This document shows positions 1 to 9,207 of a DNA stretch of 41,716 nt, piece by piece. Made by a program: the position numbers and the translations under genes. This stretch comes from Bacteroidota bacterium (GTDB lineage: Bacteria; Bacteroidota; Bacteroidia; Chitinophagales; Chitinophagaceae): the NCBI GenBank assembly GCA_018267545.1, contig JAFDYG010000063.1, forward strand, positions 1 to 41,716, in the 5' to 3' direction. The notes under the pieces were generated by a model. It was not told the DNA's origin. It did not search any database and worked only from the letters and a program-made list of their open reading frames with translations. Within the stretch, counting starts at the first letter, position 1. Every line of letters starts with the position of its first letter.

Positions 1-2013
1 CGGATCACCCTGTTCGCACTTGTCTTCATCACCGGCATCGTCGTCGACGACTCGATCATCATCGCCGAAAACATGCACCGGCATTTCAGGCTGAAACGAC
101 TGCCGCCCCTGCAGGCAGCTATCTATGCCATCAACGAGGTCGGTAATCCGACCATCCTCGCCACCTTCACCGTAATCGCCGCCGTATTGCCCATGGCCTT
201 CGTATCCGGACTCATGGGACCCTACATGAGCCCCATGCCCATCGGCGCGTCCATCGCCATGCTCCTTTCGCTGATCGTGGCGCTCACGCTCACCCCCTAC
301 CTGGGATACCTCTTCCTGTGCGGGAAAGAAGAACGACACTCCGAAACGGAAAGGAAAGCCGTCTCCCCAGGGCAAACCCGCATATACAAGATCTATTATT
401 CCTTTATGAACCCACTCCTCGGCCGGCGCTGGAAACGATACGCCTTTATCATCGGAACCGCCCTCCTGCTGCTGGGCTCGCTCAGCATGTTTTACACCAG
501 GTCCGTAGCCGTCAAGATGCTGCCGTTCGACAACAAGAACGAGTTCCAGGTCGTCATCGATATGCCCGAAGGCGCCACCCTCGAAAAGACCGCAGCCGTC
601 ACCCGCGATATCGCCACTTATGTCGCTAACCAACCCCTGGTCACCAACTGCCAGGGATACGTCGGTACCTCCGGCCCCATCAGCTTCAACGGCCTGGTTA
701 GACACTACGACGGGAGAAGAGGAGATAACGTAGCCGATATACAGGTCAACCTGGTAGGAAAAGATGAAAGAAAGAAACAAAGCCACCAGATCGCAAAGGA
801 TTTGCGGCCCGGCATTCAGACCATCGCCGCCCGCTACAACGCCAATGTAAAAATAGTCGAGGTCCCCCCCGGCCCGCCGGTCCTCTCGACCCTCGTCGCC
901 GAAGTCTATGGCCCCGACTACAATCAGCAGATCGCCGTCGCCCGCCAGATCAGGGACCGGTTTAAAAAGACAGCCGACGTCGTGGACGTCGATTGGATGG
1001 TAGAAGACGACCAGCCCGATTATCAGTTCTCCGTCGACAGAGAAAAAGCAATGCGCTACGGCGTAGCCCCTGCCCGCGTCATCGCCGCCATACGCGGCGC
1101 ACTGTCAGGGACACCCGCAGGCTCCCTCCACGTTCCCGCATCCGTACGACCCGTAGACATCGAGCTGCAGCTGGCTGACGCCGACAAAGCCTCCCTCGCA
1201 GATATCGCCAACCTGACGCTAACCAGCTCACAAGGCCGATCCGTCCGCATAGGAGACGTCGCCGCTATCGCCAGAAGCGTCGCGCCAAAAACTATTTACC
1301 GGAAGAATCAGAAGCGGGTCGTATACGTCCTCGCCGACATGGCCGGACGCCTGGAAAGCCCCTCCTATGCCATGATGGCCATTTCCGACAGCCTCCATTC
1401 CATCCACCTCCCCGCAGGTTATACCTTGAGTGAAGAATTTACCCGGCAGCCCGAATACGAAGACAATTTCTCCCTGAAATGGGACGGCGAATGGCAGATT
1501 ACCTATGAAGTATTTCGCGACCTCGGTATTGCCTTCCTCGTCGTTATCATCATCATATACATGCTGATCGTCGGCTGGTTCCAGAACTTCGTCGTTCCGA
1601 TCGTTATGCTGGCCGCCATACCGCTCTCCCTGGTGGGAATCGTCTTCGGCCACTGGATCATGGGCGCATTCTTCACCGCCACCTCGATGATCGGCTTCAT
1701 CGCCCTGGCAGGCGTCATGGTCCGCAACTCGATCCTGCTGATCGACTTCATCGACATCCGGCTGAAAGAAGGAATTCCCCTCGACCAGGCGATCATAGAA
1801 GCCGGCGCAGTTCGAACGACTCCCATCCTGCTGACCGCAGGCGCCGTAGTGCTGGGCGCAGTGATCATCCTGTTCGACCCCATCTTCCAGGGCCTCGCCA
1901 TCGCCCTCATTGGCGGAACGATAACATCTACCTTCCTGACCTTGCTGGTCGTACCCCTGCTGTATCAAAAGATGCTGAAAAAAAAGCACGCCGTCCACAA
2001 CATCAATCAATAA
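1..2013 (+). CDS. RND family efflux transporter permease, C-terminal part (5' end outside window)
   Basis: This is the inner-membrane pump subunit of a tripartite RND exporter, using proton motive force to move hydrophobic compounds or metals across the envelope. The reading frame is open from base 1, and the first ATG (73) lies inside the protein. Codons 1-27 encode transmembrane helix 4 with the paired aspartates of the VDDSIIIAEN segment, the proton-relay position of AcrB-type pumps. Then follow helices 5-6, a large periplasmic domain (about codons 160-490) and a final helix bundle with the segment VRNSILLIDF, where AcrB has KNAILIVEF, so the usual TM10 lysine is replaced by arginine. The C-terminus is a short basic tail. 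Roughly the last 60% of a normal pump is present. The adaptor and outer membrane factor are not in the window. Substrate unknown. Confidence 0.93.
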   Translation, partial: RITLFALVFITGIVVDDSIIIAENMHRHFRLKRLPPLQAAIYAINEVGNPTILATFTVIAAVLPMAFVSGLMGPYMSPMPIGASIAMLLSLIVALTLTPYLGYLFLCGKEERHSETERKAVSPGQTRIYKIYYSFMNPLLGRRWKRYAFIIGTALLLLGSLSMFYTRSVAVKMLPFDNKNEFQVVIDMPEGATLEKTAAVTRDIATYVANQPLVTNCQGYVGTSGPISFNGLVRHYDGRRGDNVADIQVNLVGKDERKKQSHQIAKDLRPGIQTIAARYNANVKIVEVPPGPPVLSTLVAEVYGPDYNQQIAVARQIRDRFKKTADVVDVDWMVEDDQPDYQFSVDREKAMRYGVAPARVIAAIRGALSGTPAGSLHVPASVRPVDIELQLADADKASLADIANLTLTSSQGRSVRIGDVAAIARSVAPKTIYRKNQKRVVYVLADMAGRLESPSYAMMAISDSLHSIHLPAGYTLSEEFTRQPEYEDNFSLKWDGEWQITYEVFRDLGIAFLVVIIIIYMLIVGWFQNFVVPIVMLAAIPLSLVGIVFGHWIMGAFFTATSMIGFIALAGVMVRNSILLIDFIDIRLKEGIPLDQAIIEAGAVRTTPILLTAGAVVLGAVIILFDPIFQGLAIALIGGTITSTFLTLLVVPLLYQKMLKKKHAVHNINQ

Positions 2014-2052
2014 CAGGAACGATCAATCATCCCAAACCAAAAAGAATCAAAA

Positions 2053-2235
2053 ATGAAAGAAAGAATAGTAAGAGCCGTCGCAGGCAGCCTCGTACTGACA
2101 AGCCTGCTGCTTTCCGTCTATATAAGCCGGCAGTGGCTTTGGCTGACCGCATTCGTAGGCTTCAATCTGCTGCAATCGGCCATTACCCGCTTCTGCCCGT
2201 TGGAAAAGATACTGGAACGGCTTGGTGTGGATTAA
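2053..2235 (+). CDS. DUF2892 (YgaP-like transmembrane domain) protein
   Basis: A 60-residue membrane protein with two hydrophobic helices (about residues 8-24 and 28-44) followed by the signature FCPLEKIL near residues 47-54. This pattern is typical of the DUF2892 / YgaP transmembrane domain family, often found alone or fused to rhodanese domains. It starts 39 bases after the RND stop and probably shares its transcript. Its stop codon overlaps the stop of the converging cytochrome gene by four bases. The family's role is poorly known; links to sulfur metabolism or efflux rest only on context. Confidence 0.82.
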   Translation: MKERIVRAVAGSLVLTSLLLSVYISRQWLWLTAFVGFNLLQSAITRFCPLEKILERLGVD

Positions 2236-2855
2236 TGGCCTCCCGGCGCATAGCCCCCATTCCCAATCCACGCATCCCACGCCTTCAAAAAAGCCGGATA
2301 GCTCAGCGGCGGCAGCTTCCTCCCCTCACCCGGACGCCATGCCGCTTTCACCAGCGTATCCCGCGCATGCTCGATCAGCTGCGCTTTATTCTTATGCCCG
2401 TTCTGGTTATAATCCATAATCTGCTTCGCCAGCTCATGCGCATCCTTCCCCTGAAATACCATCTTCATATCCGCCGGCGGCAGCTGCCATTTTGGGTTTC
2501 CCGGCGGCGTATGCAGCCCCGGAACATTCTTGCTCTGGTGACAGTTCGAGCACTTTAATGCATACAAGCCCTTCCCATCTTCACCCCGCTGCACATTCAT
2601 CGTATGCACATGACTGTCTTCCCCCTGCAACGGCTGATCTCCCGAAGGGTGACAGTTCATACACCGCGGACTCTTCAATACTTTATACACTTCCGCAAAA
2701 GCTCGTACAGACGCCGCACTATCCTTCCCGGCAGCCCCGCCTCCACCCGGCGCCCGGTCAAAAGAAAAAAGCCCCAGGCTGATCACCCCCAGCAGCACCA
2801 TCATGACTCCCATCGTCTGGATAGAAATTCCACACCGCTGTATATTCTTATTCAT
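2232..2855 (-). CDS. Membrane-anchored dihaem c-type cytochrome, partner of the molybdenum hydroxylase
   Basis: A 207-residue protein with an N-terminal hydrophobic helix (about 12-32) and no clear signal peptidase site, so it is probably anchored in the inner membrane facing the periplasm. Two haem c motifs are visible: CMNCH at 65-69 and CSNCH at 102-106. The second half has no further CxxCH. Its start overlaps the stop of the molybdopterin subunit gene by four bases (ATGA), so the two are translationally coupled. In isoquinoline-oxidoreductase-type enzymes a cytochrome accepts electrons from the Fe-S subunit; that role here is inferred from position. I cannot assign the axial ligands. Confidence 0.88.
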   Translation of the reverse strand: MNKNIQRCGISIQTMGVMMVLLGVISLGLFSFDRAPGGGGAAGKDSAASVRAFAEVYKVLKSPRCMNCHPSGDQPLQGEDSHVHTMNVQRGEDGKGLYALKCSNCHQSKNVPGLHTPPGNPKWQLPPADMKMVFQGKDAHELAKQIMDYNQNGHKNKAQLIEHARDTLVKAAWRPGEGRKLPPLSYPAFLKAWDAWIGNGGYAPGGH

Positions 2856-5029
2856 ACTTCAAAATGTTTCATGATCGGCAGTTCGAAGATTCTCTTTCCC
2901 GTAGCGGCAAAAATCGCATTGGCCAGCGCAGGGGCCGTCGGCGGCACACAGGGCTCTCCAGCACCGCCCATCTTCTCCGTGCTGGGCACAATATGTACGT
3001 CGATCACCGGCGTCTCGAACATTCGTAGCACCTTGTAGTCATAAAAATTATTGTGCATCACTTGTCCTTTATCCAGGAGAATCTCGCTATACAAAGCCAT
3101 CGTCAGTCCCCAGACAATCCCGCCTTCCATCTGCGATACTACACCATCCGGATTGACAGCTAGTCCACAATCGATCGCGCAGGTCACCTTATGCACCACC
3201 GGTTTACCATTGCGTATGGAAACCTCCACTACCTGTGCGACGAAACTACCAAAGGCTTCATGCACCGCAATTCCCTGGAAATGCCCTTCGGCCAGCCCCT
3301 TTCCCCAACCCGCCTTCTCCGCCGCCAGGTTCAGCGCCGCCAGATGCCGCGAATGATTCTTCAACAATACTCTTCTGTATTCGATGGGGTCCTTACCAGC
3401 CGCATGCGCGACGGCATCGATCATCACCTCCATCGCATAAGCCGTATGCGTGTTTCCGACAGAACGATACCACAACACCGGGACTACTTCCTTTGGACTA
3501 TGCAAGCCCACAAAATGATCCGGCACAGAGTCCAGATACGGCGAATCATTGACACCCTCCACAGACGACCCATCGATTTTTCCACTCAATGGAAAGAGCT
3601 TCTTCTCCCTGTCCATGATCGCCTGCCCTGCAATATTATGATGCCAGGCGGTCGGCATTCCGTCCGCCCCCAGCCCCACTTTCACCTTATGGATAAAGAA
3701 CGGTCTGTAATACCCCGCCTTCATATCGTCTTCCCGGGTCCAGACCAGCTTGATAAATTCTTTCGACGCCTTGGCGATCTCGACCGCCTCCGACACGAAA
3801 TCCGATTCCGGCGTAGCCCTCCGGCCAAAAGCACCGCCCAGGAACATCGTATTGACCTTTACATTTTCTTTGCTGATACCCAGAATCTCCGCCGCATTCG
3901 CCTGGTCTACCGCCGGCATCTGCGTTCCCGTCCAGATTTCACAGGAGCCTCCGGTCACCTTCACCGTACAGTTCATCGGCTCCATCGGTGCATGCGCCAG
4001 GTATGGAAAAAGAAACTCCCCTTCCACAACCTTCGTTGCCCGCCCCATCGCCGCCACAACGTCCCCTTTCTTCGCAGCCTCATCTCCATCTGTAGACGCC
4101 ATCTCCCGATAACGTTTTGCCTGATCGACGGAACCAAAGCTCGCGCCTTTCCCATCTGTCCAGGTAACTTTCAAAACATCACGCCCCTTCTTGGCTGCCC
4201 AGAAATGTTCCGCAATCACGGCAACCCCGGAAGGAATCTTCACTACTTTCCTGACACCGGCGATACGAAGCGCCTTGCTCGCATCGAAGGACACAGGCCG
4301 GCCACCCATCACGGGCGAATGGGCCACGACAGCCGTCAGCATACCAGGATACTGAACGTCCATCCCAAACTTCGCCATACCATTCACCTTCTCGGGAGTA
4401 TCGAGCCGCTTGACGCCCTTCCCGATATATTTCCATTCCCCGGCCTTCCGCAGCGGCACATCCTTCGGCGGCGTAAGCAAGGCCGCATCGATCGCCACCT
4501 CGCCATAGCTCACCCGCTTATCACCGGAGATAACATACCCATTTTCGGTCCGGCAGGAGCTCACCGGCACACCCATCTTGTGCGCTCCCGCCTCGGTCAG
4601 CATGACCCTTGCCGTAGCTCCCGCCTTCCTGTACCGGTCAAACTCCGACCAGGTCGTTGTAGAGCCGCCGGTAATGATCAACGGCATGACCGTATGATTG
4701 TAGGCCGGGTCAGGCGGACAATGTTGCACGGAGATATCCTTCCAGTCGCAATCCAGCTCTTCCGCAATCAGCATGGGCAGCGTCGTCCATACCCCCTGCC
4801 CCATCTCCACGTGCGCCAGCGTAATCTGGATCGTATTGTCCGGCATAATTGTCAGAAACGCATTCGGCGCAAAAAACGAAGGGCCATTACCCGCCGCAGC
4901 CGCAACTCCCGCGGCCGCAGCCCCTCGTCCCATCCCCTTGACGATATGAAAGGGAATAACCAGGCCACTACCCAGGATGGCCATGCTTTTCAGAAATTCC
5001 CTGCGACTTTTATCGGTAGTAGTTTTCAT
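2852..5029 (-). CDS. iorB: Molybdopterin-binding subunit of an isoquinoline 1-oxidoreductase-type hydroxylase
   Basis: The 725-residue large subunit of a xanthine oxidase family enzyme that hydroxylates N-heterocycles or oxidises aldehydes with water as oxygen donor. A twin-arginine signal (RR at 9-10, SRREFLK, then a hydrophobic stretch) suggests export of the folded enzyme. An Ala/Gly-rich linker (about 34-48) follows. The cofactor-binding loop GGAFGRR is in the middle, and the C-terminal GAGEPCVPP segment carries the catalytic glutamate (about E692). The layout with a separate 2Fe-2S subunit, no FAD subunit and a cytochrome matches the IorAB subgroup, but the substrate cannot be read from sequence; nicotinate-like or aldehyde substrates are equally possible. 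It overlaps both neighbours by four bases. Confidence 0.9.
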   Translation of the reverse strand: MKTTTDKSRREFLKSMAILGSGLVIPFHIVKGMGRGAAAAGVAAAAGNGPSFFAPNAFLTIMPDNTIQITLAHVEMGQGVWTTLPMLIAEELDCDWKDISVQHCPPDPAYNHTVMPLIITGGSTTTWSEFDRYRKAGATARVMLTEAGAHKMGVPVSSCRTENGYVISGDKRVSYGEVAIDAALLTPPKDVPLRKAGEWKYIGKGVKRLDTPEKVNGMAKFGMDVQYPGMLTAVVAHSPVMGGRPVSFDASKALRIAGVRKVVKIPSGVAVIAEHFWAAKKGRDVLKVTWTDGKGASFGSVDQAKRYREMASTDGDEAAKKGDVVAAMGRATKVVEGEFLFPYLAHAPMEPMNCTVKVTGGSCEIWTGTQMPAVDQANAAEILGISKENVKVNTMFLGGAFGRRATPESDFVSEAVEIAKASKEFIKLVWTREDDMKAGYYRPFFIHKVKVGLGADGMPTAWHHNIAGQAIMDREKKLFPLSGKIDGSSVEGVNDSPYLDSVPDHFVGLHSPKEVVPVLWYRSVGNTHTAYAMEVMIDAVAHAAGKDPIEYRRVLLKNHSRHLAALNLAAEKAGWGKGLAEGHFQGIAVHEAFGSFVAQVVEVSIRNGKPVVHKVTCAIDCGLAVNPDGVVSQMEGGIVWGLTMALYSEILLDKGQVMHNNFYDYKVLRMFETPVIDVHIVPSTEKMGGAGEPCVPPTAPALANAIFAATGKRIFELPIMKHFEV

Positions 5030-5496
5030 GCGTGAGTGTTTTCTTTTTGAAGCTTAGCAGCCTCCTTGATGGCCTTCTTGATTCGCGGATAAGTCCCGCA
5101 CCGGCATATATTCCCAGACATAGCCGCATCGATATCCGCATCCGTCGGGTCAGGCTTCTCCTTCAGCAGCACCGCCGCACTCATCAGCTGCCCCGACTGG
5201 CAATATCCACACTGCGGCACATCCAGCTCCAGCCACGCCTGCTGAAGCGGATGCAGATGGTCCGTCGACAAACCCTCGATCGTAACCACCCGCTTTCCAA
5301 CGGCCCGGCTCACCGGCGTAATGCAGGAACGCACCGCCTCTCCATTCAGATGAACCGTGCACGCGCCGCACTGCGCCACGCCACAGCCAAACTTCGTACC
5401 CGTAAGATGTAGTAAATCCCGCAACACCCAAAGCAACGGCATGTCCGGCTCGGCAGAGACCTGGAAGGCCTTGCCATTCACGTTCAAGTTGATCAT
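5026..5496 (-). CDS. iorA: 2Fe-2S subunit of the isoquinoline 1-oxidoreductase-type hydroxylase
   Basis: A 156-residue iron-sulfur subunit passing electrons from the molybdenum centre to the cytochrome. The plant-ferredoxin-type cluster ligands are C38, C43, C46 and C58 (CGVAQCGAC...C). The second, helical cluster uses C96, C99, C131 and C133 (CGYC and CRC). This is the normal length for the family. It has no signal peptide of its own, so it probably rides through the Tat system with the large subunit. It is the first gene of the iorA-iorB-cytochrome operon; its stop and the next start share ATGA. The 172-base upstream gap separates it from a divergent lipoprotein gene. Confidence 0.93.
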   Translation of the reverse strand: MINLNVNGKAFQVSAEPDMPLLWVLRDLLHLTGTKFGCGVAQCGACTVHLNGEAVRSCITPVSRAVGKRVVTIEGLSTDHLHPLQQAWLELDVPQCGYCQSGQLMSAAVLLKEKPDPTDADIDAAMSGNICRCGTYPRIKKAIKEAAKLQKENTHA

Positions 5497-5602
5497 AACA
5501 GGAATTTATTGGTAGATAGCTAAATTTAACTAAAATTCTCCATCTAACCTGAATATTGCCCGCATGGAGCGGTTTCTCCCGGTTTTCCGGTAGACCAAAA
5601 TG

Positions 5603-5630
5603 CCAAAATCCCGGTATTGTCCAAAATCCC
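5603..5630 (+). repeat. Two direct copies of CCAAAATCCC in a divergent intergenic region
   Basis: CCAAAATCCC occurs at 5603-5612 and again at 5621-5630, with a partial copy CCAAAATG at 5595-5602. The start-to-start distance of the full copies is 18 bases, close to two helical turns. They lie between iorA (-) and the beta-propeller lipoprotein gene (+), 39-74 bases upstream of the latter. Spacing and position would fit a regulator binding site, but no bound protein is known and chance is not excluded. Confidence 0.35.
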
Positions 5631-5668
5631 CCACCATCGCACCTTTGGGCCACTAAACTTATACTGAC

Positions 5669-6643
5669 ATGCGACTCATCCACAACAGGACCTTATCCCT
5701 GATGCTAGCCCTTTTTTGCCTCGCAGCCTGCAGCAAAAAAAACGACGGCAACCCAAACGGCGGCGGAAATAACGGCAACAACGGCGGCAACGGCAACACC
5801 TCCATTGGCTCCGGCACCATCTACGTCGACTGGGCGACCGAAGGCCTCCTGAAAATCGACCTCTCCACCGGCCAAAGATCGACCGTTATACAGAATATGA
5901 TACCCGTCCGCTCCGTCGACATTACCAAAGACGGCCAAAAAATGCTCACCTGCACCGACGCACCCGGAACCGACTATGACGCCAACCTCGTCACCATCAG
6001 CAACATAAAAGACGCCACGATCATCACCCAGTTCAAATACTACGCTACCGACGGCGACTTCGCCTACCCCAACCTCTCCCCCGATGCTTCGATGATCGGC
6101 ATCCCCCCGACCTACAGCGACGGAATAGTCATCCTCGACAACAAAGGAAAAACACTAAAGAATCTCGTCTCTTTCAACGGCAGGAAGTTCGGCGGTACGC
6201 TCGTCTGGATGCCCGACAACACTATCCTCTTCTCCACCACCGACGGCCTCTTCCGCTCCAACAGCGCCTTCACGCAGGGCAGCCTCGTCAAACAGTTCAA
6301 TTTCACCAGCTGGGGCGACGTAGCCGCCAGCCCCGATGGGACAAGGATCGCCCTCAAAGGAGGTAACCATATCTGGATGATGAATGCCGACGGTTCCAAC
6401 CTCGTACAGGTGACGAGCTCGACCGCCGAAGAAGCCTACCCAGTCTTTTCTCCCGATAGCAAGTACCTGCTGGTAGGAACCAATTATAATATAACGAACC
6501 AGCTCGGGCATTGGTGGTACCTCAAGATCATCCCGGCGGACGGTAAACAATATAATGTGGACGACAACGCGGACAAGAGTGTAATTCCGGTCATCATCAA
6601 AGGAGACAAACAGGCCGGCAGCGGAACTATGCTTTGGCGTTAG
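5669..6643 (+). CDS. Lipoprotein with a TolB/WD40-like beta-propeller
   Basis: A 324-residue predicted lipoprotein. The signal peptide ends in the lipobox LAAC (C21), followed by a low-complexity Asn/Gly linker (about 28-45). The remainder repeats motifs of PD40/TolB-type propeller blades, such as LSPDASMIG, ASPDGTRIAL, WMMNADGSNL and FSPDSKYLL. Such proteins sit on the outer membrane or periplasmic face and usually bind proteins or glycans; no catalytic residues are evident. It is transcribed away from the iorA operon and ends 35 bases before the next gene, whose promoter overlaps its 3' end. Specific function unknown. Confidence 0.85.
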   Translation: MRLIHNRTLSLMLALFCLAACSKKNDGNPNGGGNNGNNGGNGNTSIGSGTIYVDWATEGLLKIDLSTGQRSTVIQNMIPVRSVDITKDGQKMLTCTDAPGTDYDANLVTISNIKDATIITQFKYYATDGDFAYPNLSPDASMIGIPPTYSDGIVILDNKGKTLKNLVSFNGRKFGGTLVWMPDNTILFSTTDGLFRSNSAFTQGSLVKQFNFTSWGDVAASPDGTRIALKGGNHIWMMNADGSNLVQVTSSTAEEAYPVFSPDSKYLLVGTNYNITNQLGHWWYLKIIPADGKQYNVDDNADKSVIPVIIKGDKQAGSGTMLWR

Positions 6644-6665
6644 TCGCTCAAAAAGGGTACATTTG
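6633..6665 (+). promoter_or_regulatory. Bacteroidota-type promoter for the TPR histidine kinase
   Basis: TTTG at 6633-6636 and TACATTTG at 6658-6665 match the Bacteroidota -33 (TTTG) and -7 (TAnnTTTG) elements, separated by 21 bases. The predicted start of transcription is near 6669, so the ATG at 6679 has a leader of about 10 bases. The -33 element lies inside the final codons of the preceding lipoprotein gene. The promoter excludes an upstream in-frame start at 6634 for the kinase. Confidence 0.65.
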
Positions 6666-6678
6666 TATAATCGCCGAA

Positions 6679-8568
6679 ATGTTGAAATCATTCCTTTTTT
6701 TCATCTCACTCATATTGGTAGGACTGGGAGTCCAATCCCAGCCCGATACCGCCAGGATAAATAAGTATTTCAGGATGTCGGACTATTGGTCGGATAAGGA
6801 CAGCGCAAAAGCAGTAGGGTATATAAACGACTACTTCAAGGAAGCCATCCACGACGACTACTACGATGGCGTCGCACACTTCTACCTCGCAGGCGCCTAT
6901 TTCGACTTCGACCTGGCCCGCGCGCAGCAGGAATACATGAAAGCCGACGAGCTGCTGAAAAATAACACGACAAAGGACGCCATCCTCTTCCGCTCCCGGG
7001 CATGGCATAATTACGGCGTCCTGGAGCAAAAAAAAGACGACAACAAAAGTTTCGTCGACATCCAGCTGAATAAGGCTATTCCCCTGGCATTGCAGGCAGG
7101 TGACACCAGCCGGGTTGCCTGGAACTACAAGGAGGTGGGAATGGTGTTTATGAATTTCGAAGAGTTCGCAAAGGCCCAGCACTACTACCGGACCGCCCTG
7201 AACCTGCTCCACCTACCGACCGCCGATACAGAGGTAATGGCGGATTGCTACATAAACATCGCCAAAGCATACCTGCTGCAGGAAAATGTCCCCCCCGCAC
7301 GCAAACCCCTCGACAGCGCAGGAACGCTGCTCTCTACTCTTCCGAATTCCACGTACCAGCCCGCAAAATACCTCGTCGAAGCCATGTATCACAGCCGCAC
7401 AGGCAATTGGAAGCAGGCACTCGACAGCCTCGACAAGGGGGTAATGCTGGCGCGTCAATATAACAGAAGCTATGACGAATCTTCGCTGCTCTTCGAGAAA
7501 TACGAAATCTATCGAAAGGAGAAAAAATACGTCGAAGCCAGGGCCATCCTAAGCGAAGTAGCCGCATTCAACCAACGGCTGCCGCTGGTGCACAACAAAC
7601 AGCTGATCCTGCACGAGCTGGCGCAAACAGAAGCGGCGCTGGGCCATATGGACTCGGCCTACAAATGGCTGGACCAATACGCCCAGCTGTCCGATAGCTT
7701 GTCCAAAACCGGCACCGCCCTCCAGATAGCCGACCTGGAGGCGAAATACAGATCGTCCGAAAAGGAACGCGAGCTGCTCGAGCTTAGCAACCAGTCGAAA
7801 ATACAACGGCTCCTGCTATCGGGAGGCCTCCTGCTGCTGGCCGCCGGACTCCTGTTTTTCCTATACCGCTCACGCCAGCGAAAGCTACAGTCGGAACAGG
7901 CCGTCCGCTCACTACAACAGCAACAGCAGATAGAGGTGGCAGGCGCCCTGCTGAATGGGGAGGAAAGAGAACGGCAGCGCCTGGCACGTGAGCTGCACGA
8001 CGGACTCGGCGGCATGCTGGCCGGCATCAAAATCAACCTGTCGGAAATCGCATCCGGCGAAGGACACGACAGCCCCGCCATGCAAAAGATAATCCGACAG
8101 CTGGACAGCTCGGTGAAAGACCTGCGGCACATCGCGCATAACCTGATGCCCGAATCGCTGGTCCGCTCAGGCCTGGAAGTGGCATTAAAGGACCTTTGCG
8201 AGACCCTGGGCAACGGCTCGACAAAAGTCGAGCTGCAGATGATGAACATCGGCGACATCCCCAAGCAGACACAGCTGATCATCTATCGCATCGTCCAGGA
8301 ACTGCTGGCCAACGTCCTCAAACACGCCCGGGCATCGGAAGTATTCGTCCAATGCAGCCAGTCGGAAAATGTTTTTTATATTACAGTGGAAGATGATGGT
8401 ATCGGCATCAAGCCATCCAACTCCTCCAACCCATCCAACCCCTCCAACGGAATTGGCCTGGAAAACATCCGCCATAGGGTCGAATTCCTAAAGGGAAAAC
8501 TGGAGATAGATACAACACCCGGAAGCGGCACCATCGTAAACATCGAAGTTCATGTTGACCAAAGATAA
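6679..8568 (+). CDS. Sensor histidine kinase, NarX/DegS (HisKA_3) type with periplasmic TPR domain
   Basis: A 629-residue kinase. ATG at 6679 gives a clean signal peptide ending near VQSQ and fits the promoter at 6658-6665; an earlier in-frame start would lie in the promoter. Residues about 30-360 form TPR-like helical repeats outside the membrane, followed by one transmembrane helix (about 378-397), a short coiled segment and a HisKA_3 domain with the phosphoacceptor in ARELHDGLGG (H440). The HATPase domain has an N-box (ELLANVLKHA), DDGIGI and GIGLENI. Between the last two, four 9-bp units encode a Pro/Ser/Asn repeat in the ATP lid. The gene overlaps its response regulator by 17 bases, so the pair is coupled. 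The signal sensed is unknown. Confidence 0.92.
   Translation: MLKSFLFFISLILVGLGVQSQPDTARINKYFRMSDYWSDKDSAKAVGYINDYFKEAIHDDYYDGVAHFYLAGAYFDFDLARAQQEYMKADELLKNNTTKDAILFRSRAWHNYGVLEQKKDDNKSFVDIQLNKAIPLALQAGDTSRVAWNYKEVGMVFMNFEEFAKAQHYYRTALNLLHLPTADTEVMADCYINIAKAYLLQENVPPARKPLDSAGTLLSTLPNSTYQPAKYLVEAMYHSRTGNWKQALDSLDKGVMLARQYNRSYDESSLLFEKYEIYRKEKKYVEARAILSEVAAFNQRLPLVHNKQLILHELAQTEAALGHMDSAYKWLDQYAQLSDSLSKTGTALQIADLEAKYRSSEKERELLELSNQSKIQRLLLSGGLLLLAAGLLFFLYRSRQRKLQSEQAVRSLQQQQQIEVAGALLNGEERERQRLARELHDGLGGMLAGIKINLSEIASGEGHDSPAMQKIIRQLDSSVKDLRHIAHNLMPESLVRSGLEVALKDLCETLGNGSTKVELQMMNIGDIPKQTQLIIYRIVQELLANVLKHARASEVFVQCSQSENVFYITVEDDGIGIKPSNSSNPSNPSNGIGLENIRHRVEFLKGKLEIDTTPGSGTIVNIEVHVDQR
8413..8448 (+). 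repeat. Four tandem 9-bp units inside the kinase ATP-lid codons
   Basis: The units CCATCCAAC, TCCTCCAAC, CCATCCAAC and CCCTCCAAC follow each other directly in frame and encode PSN-SSN-PSN-PSN. They lie between the DDGIGI and GIGLENI motifs of the kinase. Gain or loss of one unit would change the lid length by three residues without shifting the frame. Confidence 0.85.
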
Positions 8569-9193
8569 AAATATCGCCGTCGTCATCGTCGAAGATCATT
8601 CCATCTTTATCGAGGGACTCTGCAGCGTCTTGCAAAACGTAGAGGGCGTGAACGTAGCCGGCACCTTTACCAGCGGTGAGCCCGCCATCGACTTTATCGG
8701 CTCCCACCCTACAGACGTTGTCTTTTTGGATATCAGCCTGCCCGAAATGTCGGGCATAGAGGTCTGTCAAAAGATCAAGGCCATCGACCGAAACATCAAG
8801 GTCATCGCCCTGTCCAATCACACCGAGAAAAGCGTGATCACTGAAATCCTGCAAAAAGGAGCCGATGGCTATCTCCTGAAAAATACGTCCCGAAAGGACC
8901 TCGTAAACGCCATCTTCCAGGTACGCGACAACCAGATGAGCATGAATGCAGAAGTACAAAGCATACTTTTCGCACCCACCGTTCCCAGGGCCGACGTACC
9001 CAGACTGACTAGAAGAGAAACGGAAATCCTAAAGCTCGTAAGCGAAGGCGCAACGACCCCAGCAATTGCGAAAAAACTCTTTATAAGCCCCCAAACCGTA
9101 GAAACACACCGGAAAAACATGATGCAAAAATTCAAGGTCAACAATTCAGCCGCCTTGATCAAAAAAGCGATAGAGAATAATATTATCAACTGA
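8552..9193 (+). CDS. NarL/FixJ family response regulator
   Basis: A 213-residue transcription regulator, partner of the overlapping kinase. The receiver domain covers about residues 8-125, with acidic residues E14/D15, phosphorylation site D60 (VFLDIS) and a conserved Lys in GYLLKN. A short linker leads to a LuxR-type helix-turn-helix (about 145-205) with LTRRETEIL and the recognition helix in SPQTVETHRKNM. The start at 8552 overlaps the kinase end by 17 bases. Targets unknown; the following DUF1080 gene, 14 bases downstream, may be on the same transcript. Confidence 0.95.
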   Translation: MLTKDKNIAVVIVEDHSIFIEGLCSVLQNVEGVNVAGTFTSGEPAIDFIGSHPTDVVFLDISLPEMSGIEVCQKIKAIDRNIKVIALSNHTEKSVITEILQKGADGYLLKNTSRKDLVNAIFQVRDNQMSMNAEVQSILFAPTVPRADVPRLTRRETEILKLVSEGATTPAIAKKLFISPQTVETHRKNMMQKFKVNNSAALIKKAIENNIIN

Positions 9194-9207
9194 TAAAAGC
9201 ATAAACG

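Noticed and set aside
1228-2010. A 260-codon open frame on the - strand opposite the RND gene
   Set aside because: The product is dominated by Asp/Gly/Gln and has no recognisable domain; the opposite frame encodes clear RND helices.
3191-5035. A 614-codon open frame on the + strand opposite iorB
   Set aside because: It is antisense to a gene with intact molybdopterin motifs. The product is Arg/His/Pro-rich without domains, as expected from the C-rich + strand.
5644-5661. TTTG plus TAAACTTA as a promoter for the propeller lipoprotein
   Set aside because: The two parts are only 6 bases apart, far too close for -33 and -7 elements.
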